Below, in pieces: positions 1-5,603 of a stretch of 12,682 bases of DNA; position 1 is the stretch's first letter, and each line of letters starts with the position of its first letter. The DNA is from Fidelibacterota bacterium. GTDB taxonomy: Bacteria; Fidelibacterota; Fidelibacteria; Fidelibacterales; Fidelibacteraceae. Location: the NCBI GenBank assembly GCA_016937825.1, contig JAFGVT010000119.1, positions 1 through 12,682 of the forward strand. Direction: 5' to 3'. The notes under the pieces were generated by a model. It saw only the letters and a list, made by a program, of their open reading frames with translations, had not been told where the DNA came from and ran no database searches. Made by a program: the position numbers and the translations under genes.

Positions 1-552
1 GGATTCTACGAGAAAAAGCAGCACTTTCTGAAGAGCGTGCCCTATGCGGTGGAAAATATCGCCTATCTGCTGGAACACATGCATCTGCCCGTGGAGCTTC
101 CCGCGCTGATGCGCGTGCTCAAACAGATCACGCGGGAAGAAAAGCTCATGAAGTACGGACGCTCCGAGAGCGACATGCTCACGGTTGATATCTGCAGCTT
201 CTCCTACAAGCGCGGCATTCCCGACGATACCTCGGGGAACGGAGGCGGCTTTGTTTTCGACTGCCGGGGCATTTACAATCCCGGCCGGCACGAAGCATAC
301 CGGGACCTGAACGGCAAGGACGCGGCCGTGATCGAATTTCTTCAGACAAAGACCGATATCGACACGTTTTTGCAGCATGCCCTTGCCATGGTCGAACCCA
401 CCGTGAACGATTACGTCAAGCGTAAATTCACCCACCTGATGGTCAGTTTCGGGTGTACCGGCGGCCAGCACCGTTCGGTATATTGCGCCGTGAAAGCCGC
501 GGAATATTTCAAAGGCCGCAGCGATATCATCGTCCGGCTCAATCATTATTAG
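1..552 (+). CDS. APH-type sugar kinase fused to RapZ C-terminal domain (3' part only)
   Basis: The reading frame is open from base 1, so the gene begins outside the window; a GTG at 37 is in frame but is probably not the start. The 183 visible residues are the end of a larger protein. Residues 1 to about 50, with the segment FLKSVPYAVENIAYLLE, resemble the last helices of aminoglycoside-phosphotransferase-fold kinases. From about residue 60 onward the match is to the RapZ C-terminal domain: a TVDICSFSYKRGIPDD segment, then FVFDCRGIYNP, then the hallmark GCTGGQHRSV near the end. In E. coli, RapZ binds glucosamine-6-phosphate and small RNAs through this domain, but its own N-terminal half is a Walker-type ATPase, not an APH kinase. 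APH-RapZ C fusions are known in Bacteroidota-type genomes. Because a MurU-like gene follows, I infer a kinase for an amino sugar such as MurNAc or GlcNAc (AmgK-like). The substrate is not proven, and the kinase catalytic loop lies outside the window. Confidence 0.85.
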   Translation, partial: GFYEKKQHFLKSVPYAVENIAYLLEHMHLPVELPALMRVLKQITREEKLMKYGRSESDMLTVDICSFSYKRGIPDDTSGNGGGFVFDCRGIYNPGRHEAYRDLNGKDAAVIEFLQTKTDIDTFLQHALAMVEPTVNDYVKRKFTHLMVSFGCTGGQHRSVYCAVKAAEYFKGRSDIIVRLNHY

Positions 553-602
553 ATCGGTTCATAGTAAGCAGGCATGAGCCGCGAAGCGCAATGACAGGAC
601 AA

Positions 603-645
603 GGTTCGAGACCAGCGGCCCGGCTGCACACGGCCGCTTCGAACC
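603..645 (+). other. Strong hairpin in the gap between kinase-RapZ C and nucleotidyltransferase genes
   Basis: The 126-base gap between the two sugar genes holds a nested inverted repeat. GGTTCGA (603-609) pairs with TCGAACC (639-645), and AGCGGCC (614-620) pairs with GGCCGCT (632-638). This leaves a 4-base bulge (GACC) on one side and an 11-base loop. All 14 pairs are Watson-Crick. No T-run follows, so it is not a standard intrinsic terminator. It sits 20 bases ahead of the Shine-Dalgarno sequence of the downstream gene. It could be an mRNA processing or stability element, or a protein-binding hairpin. The pairing is seen directly; any function is inferred. Confidence 0.6.
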
Positions 646-678
646 GAAATGACCCATAACGCAACAGGGGAGAATAAT

Positions 679-1380
679 ATGAAAGGAATGATCCTGGCCG
701 CGGGCAGGGGGACCCGCATGAGGCCGCTCACCGACATCATGCCCAAGGCCCTGATCGACATTCACGGCGTCACCCTGCTTGAACGCGCGATCCGGAAATT
801 CCAGCGCGCCGATATCGACGAGATCACGGTCAACGTACACCACTTTGCCGACCAGGTGGAGCATTTTTTGAAGGAGCGCGACTTTGGCGTGACCCTGCAC
901 ATTTCCGATGAGCGCGACCGGCTCCTCGGCACCGGCGGCGCGATCAAACGCGCGCGGTCTTTTCTGGACGGCGAAGACCCCTTTTTCGTCTGCAATGTGG
1001 ACGTGGTCTCAAACATCAACCTGCTTGACATGCTTTACCTCTTTCAGATGAGTTCCGCGATGGCCGTTCTGGCCGTCCGCAAACGCGAGACCGCCCGGCA
1101 ACTCTGCTTTGACCGCTACCAGCATCTGACCGGTTGGAAGAACATGCAGACCGGGGAAATAAAGGGAAAGGACGGTATTCCTTACGCCTTTAGCGGCATC
1201 CACCTGCTGCACCCCGCGATCTTCAATCACATGCCCGATGCGGATACCTTCGACATCATCGATTGCTACCTCGCTGCCGCACAGGACAACATCTTCCTGG
1301 CCTATGATCACAGCGACGGCGAATGGATGGACATCGGCACGCCCGAGCGGCTGAAAAAAGCCATCTCCCAGTTTCGATAA
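679..1380 (+). CDS. MurU-like sugar-1-phosphate nucleotidyltransferase
   Basis: This 233-residue protein has the NTP-transferase fold signature at its N-terminus, ILAAGRGTRMRPLTD followed by PKAL (residues 5-24), which binds the nucleotide triphosphate. It also has LLGTGGAIK at 82-90, the metal-binding Asp in CNVDVV (D108), and EWMDIGTPERL near the C-terminus. The length fits the short MurU/HddC-like group (about 220-240 residues) without an added acyltransferase domain. Enzymes of this group join NTP and a sugar-1-phosphate to give NDP-sugar and pyrophosphate in the cytoplasm. MurU makes UDP-MurNAc from MurNAc-1-phosphate, the step after AmgK in peptidoglycan recycling. The upstream kinase-like gene makes that role likely, but mannose- or heptose-1-phosphate remain possible. 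The ATG at 679 is chosen over the in-frame ATG at 649 because AGGGGAG (666-672) lies at proper spacing and the fold begins at once with MKGMILAAG. Confidence 0.85.
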   Translation: MKGMILAAGRGTRMRPLTDIMPKALIDIHGVTLLERAIRKFQRADIDEITVNVHHFADQVEHFLKERDFGVTLHISDERDRLLGTGGAIKRARSFLDGEDPFFVCNVDVVSNINLLDMLYLFQMSSAMAVLAVRKRETARQLCFDRYQHLTGWKNMQTGEIKGKDGIPYAFSGIHLLHPAIFNHMPDADTFDIIDCYLAAAQDNIFLAYDHSDGEWMDIGTPERLKKAISQFR

Positions 1381-1386
1381 TCGAAA

Positions 1387-1586
1387 AACTTGAGTCAAGT
1401 TATCCGGCGCTTTATCAGGGTCATGCCCCATCCTTTCTTGAAAATCGTGTGAAAATCTTGGGGCAAGTTGTTTAAATGAACTTATGATATAAACCATTGT
1501 ATTATAAAGATATAAATAATGTTATGCGCGTGTTGTTTCCCGCAGAAGCGATCGGTTTTGAGGCAAAAAACTTGAGTCAAGTTTTT
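1387..1586. repeat. Repeat module 1: three AACTTG-N3-CAAGTT near-palindromes
   Basis: Three 15-bp sites share the plan AACTTG-N3-CAAGTT: 1387-1401 (core AGT), 1455-1469 (core GGG, one arm mismatch) and 1569-1583 (core AGT). The third extends outward into runs of A and T, giving a 21-bp palindrome at 1566-1586 (A5-CTTGA-G-TCAAG-T5). The first site begins six bases after the stop of the nucleotidyltransferase gene, so it could act as a weak transcript-end hairpin. Between sites 2 and 3 lies TGTATTATAA at 1498-1507. There is no gene here. The sites could be dimer-protein operators, hairpins in RNA, or remnants of a dispersed element; the sequence alone does not decide. Confidence 0.8.
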
Positions 1587-1628
1587 CGAAAAAAGCTGTT
1601 GCCCAGCTAAGCTAAATTTGCATAGATA

Positions 1629-1841
1629 AACTTGCCCCAAGTATTTTAATGCCCGACCGCCTTTTTTAAGGGACGGAACCCCGGTTTTTTCTTGAAAAAC
1701 CTATGAAAAACTTGGGGCAAGTTATCAAGAAGGTATCAAAATGTAAATAAATGTATTATAATGATTTATGTAAATTATTTTGTGCGCCGGCACCCGTAAA
1801 AGGGATCAATTTTAAGACAAAAAACTTGGGGCAAGTTTTTT
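1629..1841. repeat. Repeat module 2: diverged copy of module 1
   Basis: A second set of three sites lies at 1629-1643 (core CCC, last base changed), 1709-1723 (core GGG) and 1823-1837 (core GGG). The last extends to a perfect 23-bp palindrome at 1819-1841 (six A, CTTG, GGG, CAAG, six T). From CTTGAAAA (1437 and 1691) through the second site (1455 and 1709), TGTATTATAA (1498 and 1752), the GATC-containing stretch (1551 and 1805) and the third site (1569 and 1823), every landmark is offset by exactly 254 bases. Module 2 is therefore a colinear, diverged duplicate of module 1. The DNA between the landmarks has drifted strongly while the palindromes are retained. Confidence 0.8.
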
Positions 1842-1907
1842 AAGCGCTCCGCTTGGGCGTGATAGCCACAATCGGACAGGAAAGAAAAGATCACGGCATG
1901 ACATTTT

Positions 1908-2065
1908 TCAAATAAATTTCAAATAAATTTCAAATAAATTGCCCCAAATCAATTGAGCAAATCAATTGGGAAAAAGAGACCGGCATCACATTTTTTCAAG
2001 TGAATTGACTCAAATAAATTGACCCAAATCAATTGGAAAAAAGAGACTTGTATCACCTTTTTGAA
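1908..2065. repeat. A+T-rich tandem array (11-bp and about 66-bp units)
   Basis: Three exact tandem copies of TCAAATAAATT occupy 1908-1918, 1919-1929 and 1930-1940. They run into two units of about 66 bp, starting near 1931 and 1997. Each unit carries AATTG-N2/3-CAAAT words and ends in an AAAAAGAGAC...ATCAC...TTTTT tail. An earlier tail copy at 1885-1911 shows that the array once had a further unit. AATTG-N3-CAAAT words occur at 1937-1949 (core CCC), 2003-2015 (ACT) and 2017-2029 (ACC), with a two-base-core version at 1951-1962. There is also an inverted repeat CAATTGA-GCAAA-TCAATTG at 1950-1968. The array ends about 70 bases before the tig promoter. Helically phased A-tracts could bend DNA there, which is inference. 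Confidence 0.75.
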
Positions 2066-2096
2066 ATTGTCCATTCCCAGTTGCCCGCCAAGCGCA

Positions 2097-2113
2097 GCTC
2101 CGAAGTGCGGAGC
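2097..2113. other. Inverted repeat upstream of the tig promoter
   Basis: GCTCCG (2097-2102) and CGGAGC (2108-2113) form a 6-bp G+C-rich stem around AAGTG, in otherwise A+T-rich DNA. It lies between two similar 15-mers, GTCCATTCCCAGTTG (2069-2083) and GTCCATTGCCAATTG (2122-2136), which differ at two positions. The -35 element proposed for tig overlaps the second 15-mer. The stem could be an operator-like site or the end of a repeat element. No function can be assigned from sequence. Confidence 0.5.
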
Positions 2114-2133
2114 GAAGGTTGGTCCATTGCCAA

Positions 2134-2162
2134 TTGCTTTTTGCTTCATCCCATTGTATATT
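2134..2162 (+). promoter_or_regulatory. Probable sigma70-type promoter of tig-clpP-clpX
   Basis: TTGCTT (2134-2139) and TATATT (2157-2162) are separated by exactly 17 bases and match the -35 and -10 consensus at four and five of six positions. The expected transcript start would be near 2169, giving a leader of about 20 bases that carries the Shine-Dalgarno sequence GGAAAGGAG (2175-2183). The position directly ahead of the first gene of a three-gene operon supports the call. Confidence 0.6.
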
Positions 2163-2188
2163 AGGCGGCTAAACGGAAAGGAGCCATC

Positions 2189-3478
2189 GTGAACATCAAG
2201 GTAAAAGAGATCAGCGCCTGCGAACGTGAAATGGAATTCGAGCTGAGCTGGGATGAGATCGCAAAGGATCATGCAGCCTTTGCAAAGAAATTTGCCAGGG
2301 ACATTACCCTCCCGGGCTTTCGCAAGGGCATGGTGCCCCTGCAGCTGGTGGAGAAAAAATTCGGTCCGCGCATCGACTATGATTTTGTGAATGAAAAATT
2401 CGGCGACTATTACGGAAAGGCCCTGGATGATGAAAAACTTCATCCGGTAAACCAACCCGAACTGATCGATCTGGATTTTTCCAAAGGCATGCCGCTTAAG
2501 CTTTCCGTGAAATTTGAGATCATGCCCGAATGGGACATGCCGAAATACAAGGACGGTTTTCCCCTTGAGGAAAGCCAGTATGTGATCGAAGCGGAAGACA
2601 TCGAAGAATCCCTGTTCCGCCTGCGCGAGAACGCCGCCGAGATCGTTCCCGTAGAAGACGGTGCAAAAAGCGGTCATCACCTGATCGCCGATGTGCGGGA
2701 ACTGGGCCATGAAGGCGAGACCCTGAATGAAACCAAAGGCAGCCGCATCGTGCTGGGCAAGGAGCCCTTCGACGGCGAGACGGAAAAACAACTGCTGGGT
2801 GCCAAAGCGGGTGACGTCCGGACCGTTTCCCTGCATGCCGGGGACGGACACGATCATGAACATCAATTCATGCTGACGGTTTCCGCTGTCGAAGAGCACG
2901 TGCTTCCCGAACTGAACGACACCTTCGCGCAAACCGTCGATCCCGATGCCGAAAACCTCGAGGCGCTGAAGAACAAGGTCAAAGACGAACTGGAAAGCTA
3001 CTGGAAGCGCCAGAGCGAAAACGCCCTCGAAGAAAGCATTGCGGATTATTTTATCGGCAAGCTGAGCAAGGTCGAACTGCCGAAATCCATTGTGGAAGAA
3101 CAGGCGAAACATATTTACGAGGATATCAGGAAACGCTACCCTTCAAGTCCCGAAATGGACGAAGCCGCCATCATTGAGAACTACCGCGAAACGGCGGCAA
3201 AAAGCCTGAAATGGCAATTTGTGAAAAATCGCATTGTCACCGATGACGGCATCAAGGTCGAAGATGAAGATATTAACGCAAAGATCGACGCCATGCTTCT
3301 GAGCGTGAACGAAGAACTGCGCGAAAGCTATAAAAAATATTATCAGTCCCCGCAGATCAAAAACCAGCTGCACGACGATGTGATGAACACCAAGATCCTG
3401 GACCATATCAAGTCCTTTGCAAAGATCAAGGTCAAAAAGATCGGTCGCAAAGCACGTATGAAGGAACTCGGACAATGA
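2189..3478 (+). CDS. tig: Trigger factor, ribosome-associated chaperone
   Basis: This 429-residue protein has the usual length and layout of trigger factor. The ribosome-binding domain (about 1-120) carries the signature PGFRKGMVP (residues 42-50), whose FRK motif docks on ribosomal protein L23 at the tunnel exit. A PPIase-like (FKBP-fold) domain spans about 150-235 and is diverged. An alpha-helical chaperone domain follows (about 240-429). The protein shields nascent chains in the cytoplasm. The start is GTG at 2189, backed by GGAAAGGAG at 2175-2183 and by the match of MNIKVKEIS to family N-termini. The stop overlaps the clpP start by four bases (ATGA), so the two are translationally coupled. 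Two oddities are a His/Asp-rich patch in the PPIase domain (H216 to H225, including DGHDHEH) and a strongly basic C-terminal tail (about 411-427). Confidence 0.96.
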   Translation: MNIKVKEISACEREMEFELSWDEIAKDHAAFAKKFARDITLPGFRKGMVPLQLVEKKFGPRIDYDFVNEKFGDYYGKALDDEKLHPVNQPELIDLDFSKGMPLKLSVKFEIMPEWDMPKYKDGFPLEESQYVIEAEDIEESLFRLRENAAEIVPVEDGAKSGHHLIADVRELGHEGETLNETKGSRIVLGKEPFDGETEKQLLGAKAGDVRTVSLHAGDGHDHEHQFMLTVSAVEEHVLPELNDTFAQTVDPDAENLEALKNKVKDELESYWKRQSENALEESIADYFIGKLSKVELPKSIVEEQAKHIYEDIRKRYPSSPEMDEAAIIENYRETAAKSLKWQFVKNRIVTDDGIKVEDEDINAKIDAMLLSVNEELRESYKKYYQSPQIKNQLHDDVMNTKILDHIKSFAKIKVKKIGRKARMKELGQ

Positions 3479-4059
3479 ACCTGATACCCATGGTCATCGA
3501 ACAGAGCGGCCGGGGCGAACGTTCCTACGACATCTATTCCCGCCTGCTGAAGGAACGCATCGTCTTTATCGACGGCGAGATCAACGACACGCAAAGCAGT
3601 CTCGTGATCGCGCAGCTGCTCTTCCTTGAAGCCGAAGACCCCGACAAGGATGTCAACGTCTACATCAATTCCCAGGGCGGCGTGATCACCGCCGGACTGG
3701 CGATCTACGACACGATGCAGTACATCAAGCCCGACATCAGCACGATCTGCGTCGGTCAGGCCGCCTCCATGGCGGCTGTCCTGCTGGCCGCGGGCGCCAA
3801 AGGCAAACGCCTGGCGCTCCCGCACGCACGGGTCATGATCCACCAGCCCCTGGGGGGCACGCAGGGACAGGCCAGCGATATCGCCATCCACGCCAAAGAG
3901 ATCCTCTACCTTCGGGAGACCCTGAACAAGATCCTCAGCGATCTCAGCGGCCAGTCCCTGAAAAAGATCCAGGACGATACCGAGCGGGATTTCTTCATGT
4001 CCGCCGCCGAAGCAAAGACCTACGGCATCATCGATTCGATCATTAAAAAGAAAGCATAA
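3475..4059 (+). CDS. clpP: ATP-dependent Clp protease, proteolytic subunit
   Basis: A 194-residue serine peptidase of family S14, of normal length. The catalytic triad is visible: Ser98 in GQAASMAAVLL, His123 in RVMIHQPLGG, and Asp172 in TERDFFMSAAEA. The oxyanion-strand segment INSQGGVITAGLAIYDTM precedes them. ClpP forms a double-heptamer barrel that degrades proteins unfolded and fed in by ClpX or ClpA/C partners. Its ATG lies inside the tig stop (4-bp overlap), and its own TAA shares one base with the clpX start, so the three genes are co-transcribed and coupled. An AAGGAA stretch in the end of tig can serve as ribosome binding site. No active-site residue is missing, and no second clpP is present in the window. 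Confidence 0.97.
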   Translation: MNLIPMVIEQSGRGERSYDIYSRLLKERIVFIDGEINDTQSSLVIAQLLFLEAEDPDKDVNVYINSQGGVITAGLAIYDTMQYIKPDISTICVGQAASMAAVLLAAGAKGKRLALPHARVMIHQPLGGTQGQASDIAIHAKEILYLRETLNKILSDLSGQSLKKIQDDTERDFFMSAAEAKTYGIIDSIIKKKA

Positions 4060-5309
4060 TGGATAACGAACAAAAATTCTGCGACTTTTGCGGACGGCCG
4101 GAAGAAGAGACCGGCATGCTGATCCGCGGCGCCTACAACGACACCTTTATCTGTGACGAATGCATTCACGCAGCCGGAGAGATGATCCATGCATCGAAAA
4201 AGGAAAGGGTCCAGTCGCTTGCCTTCGAACTGAAAAAACTTCCCCGGCCCTCCGAGATCCACGCGGAGCTGAACCGCTATGTCATCGGCCAGGAAAACGC
4301 GAAGCGCATGGTCTCCGTGGCGGTCTATAACCACTACAAGCGGATCAAAAACCACTTCAGCAACAACGACATCGAGATCGATAAAAGCAATATTCTGATG
4401 CTGGGACCCACGGGGACCGGGAAGACCCTGATCGCGCAAACCCTGGCGCGCCGGCTGCAGGTTCCCTTTGCCATTGCCGACGCCACGGTCCTGACCGAAG
4501 CGGGCTATGTGGGAGAGGACGTGGAGAACATTCTCGTCCGCCTGCTGCAATCGGCGGATTACGACGAAAAGAAAGCGGAATACGGCATCGTGTATCTGGA
4601 TGAACTGGACAAGATCGCCCGCAAATCCGCCAACCCCTCCATCACGCGTGACGTGAGCGGCGAAGGCGTTCAGCAAGCTCTGCTGAAGATCCTGGAGGGC
4701 ACGATCGCCCACGTTCCGCCCAAGGGCGGACGCAAGCATCCGGAAGCCAAGATGGTGCACATCGACACCCGCAACATTCTGTTCATCTGCGGCGGTGCTT
4801 TTGACGGCATCGAGGATGTGATCGCGCGCCGCATCGGGAAAAAAGAGATCGGCTTCGGCGAAAAACAGCAATCCGGAAAACATCTGGACAAAAATGCGCT
4901 TCTCGCACAGATCGCCCCCGAGGACCTGATCGAGTACGGCTTCATCCCGGAACTTGTCGGCCGTCTCGCGGTCGTCACCAGTCTGGAAGAACTGGACGCC
5001 GTCGCGATGATCCGCATCCTGACCGAACCGAAGAACGCCCTGGTCAAACAATACGCTTTTTTGATGAAACAGGAAGGGATGACGCTGGAACTGAAAAAGA
5101 GCGCCCTGACCGAGATCGTCCGGCAGGCCATGACCCGCAAGACCGGCGCCCGCGCCCTGCGTTCCGTCATGGAAAATGTCATGCTCGACCTCATGTACCG
5201 CGCGCCGGATATGACGGGCGTGGAAAGGGTCGTGATCGATGCCGCTGTCGTCAAGGGAGAAAAAGACTACGTTTTTGCCGGGCCCAAACCCGTTAAAAAG
5301 ACGGGTTGA
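4059..5309 (+). CDS. clpX: ATP-dependent Clp protease, ATP-binding subunit ClpX
   Basis: This 416-residue AAA+ unfoldase of normal length recognises tagged substrates and threads them into ClpP. The N-terminal zinc-binding domain has the four cysteines C8, C11, C32 and C35. Walker A is GPTGTGKT (116-123), the pore loop is GYVGED (149-154), and Walker B is GIVYLDELDK (176-185). The ClpP-docking IGF loop is at 264-266, and the sensor-2 region KTGARALRS lies near the C-terminus. All core motifs are intact. Its ATG overlaps the clpP TAA by one base and has only a weak Shine-Dalgarno sequence, so translation probably depends on coupling. The stop codon overlaps an inverted repeat (5287-5307). Confidence 0.97.
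   Translation: MDNEQKFCDFCGRPEEETGMLIRGAYNDTFICDECIHAAGEMIHASKKERVQSLAFELKKLPRPSEIHAELNRYVIGQENAKRMVSVAVYNHYKRIKNHFSNNDIEIDKSNILMLGPTGTGKTLIAQTLARRLQVPFAIADATVLTEAGYVGEDVENILVRLLQSADYDEKKAEYGIVYLDELDKIARKSANPSITRDVSGEGVQQALLKILEGTIAHVPPKGGRKHPEAKMVHIDTRNILFICGGAFDGIEDVIARRIGKKEIGFGEKQQSGKHLDKNALLAQIAPEDLIEYGFIPELVGRLAVVTSLEELDAVAMIRILTEPKNALVKQYAFLMKQEGMTLELKKSALTEIVRQAMTRKTGARALRSVMENVMLDLMYRAPDMTGVERVVIDAAVVKGEKDYVFAGPKPVKKTG
5287..5307 (+). other. Inverted repeat spanning the clpX stop codon
   Basis: AACCCGT (5287-5293) and ACGGGTT (5301-5307) form a 7-bp stem with a 7-base loop. The stem lies in the last codons of clpX and includes the first base of the stop codon. No clean T-run follows (the next bases are GACAGGGTTATTT), so it is at best a weak terminator or a 3'-end protecting hairpin for the operon mRNA. 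Confidence 0.35.
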
Positions 5310-5324
5310 CAGGGTTATTTAATC

Positions 5325-5403
5325 GACAGGATAACGGGATTATCCAAATAGTTTTTAAGACAGGATAACGGGATTATCCGGATTGCTTTGCAGACAGGAT
5401 AAC
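5325..5403. repeat. 34-bp tandem repeat with internal stem-loop downstream of clpX
   Basis: A unit beginning GACAGGATAAC starts at 5325, 5359 and 5393, an exact 34-bp period. The first two copies are identical over 21 bases and contain the inverted repeat GGATAA-CGGGA-TTATCC (stem of six, loop of five; 5329-5345 and 5363-5379). The third copy stops after 11 bases. The rest of each unit differs (AAATAGTTTTTAA versus GGATTGCTTTGCA). A fragment GACAGGG at 5308 may be a degraded earlier unit. In the clpX mRNA this would give two consecutive hairpins, which may protect or end the transcript. Confidence 0.75.
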
Positions 5404-5459
5404 TCCCCTGCGTCAAGACGTCCAGCCTTCGCTGTCCAACGGAATAGGGAAGTTAGGAG

Positions 5460-5483
5460 GAGGTTTAGAGGTTTAGAAGTTTA
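5460..5483. repeat. Short 8-bp tandem repeat
   Basis: Three contiguous 8-bp units, GAGGTTTA, GAGGTTTA and GAAGTTTA, lie in the convergent gap between clpX and the YchF-like gene. The stretch is purine-rich on the + strand and holds no gene. It looks like slippage-type simple repeat expansion; no function is evident. Confidence 0.6.
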
Positions 5484-5524
5484 GTCAGCGGAATAATCGC
5501 TTCTTAACATCAACCTATAAACTT

Positions 5525-5583
5525 ATCAACTCATCGACTTTATCGACTTATCGACATATCGACTTTTTTATCGACACATCGAC
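5525..5583. repeat. ATCGAC-type short tandem repeats
   Basis: The hexamer ATCGAC occurs at 5533, 5542, 5550, 5558, 5570 and 5578, preceded by ATCAAC at 5525. Spacing is mostly eight bases (8 or 9, with one of 12), and the fill-in is mainly TT, AT or AC. On the - strand the same array reads as GTCGAT repeats directly downstream of the YchF-like stop codon, so it would be the 3' untranslated part of that mRNA. It has no dyad symmetry strong enough for a terminator. Confidence 0.65.
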
Positions 5584-5603
5584 TTTTCCATCATCATCGC
5601 TAA

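Noticed and set aside
603..616. tRNA T-arm-like GGTTCGAGACC
   Set aside because: No acceptor stem, anticodon arm or D arm can be drawn around it; the bases are better explained by the hairpin 603-645.
649..678. Earlier ATG for the nucleotidyltransferase
   Set aside because: It lacks a ribosome binding site, and the Shine-Dalgarno sequence at 666-672 falls inside it, pointing to the ATG at 679.
1524..1610. 28-codon reading frame across the 1569 palindrome
   Set aside because: It has no ribosome binding site, its second half is the palindrome itself, and the matching module at +254 does not keep the frame.
1387..2040. CRISPR-like array
   Set aside because: Repeats are short, near-palindromic and spaced irregularly (60 to 114 bases), with repeated rather than unique DNA between them; there is no constant repeat-spacer pattern and no cas gene.
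1949..3112. Long antisense frame opposite tig and the A+T-rich array
   Set aside because: It is a shadow of the well-supported tig gene; composition is Phe/Gln/His-rich with no recognisable domain.
4020..5051. 343-codon frame opposite clpX
   Set aside because: Antisense to an intact clpX with all motifs; it appears only because of codon bias in the real gene.
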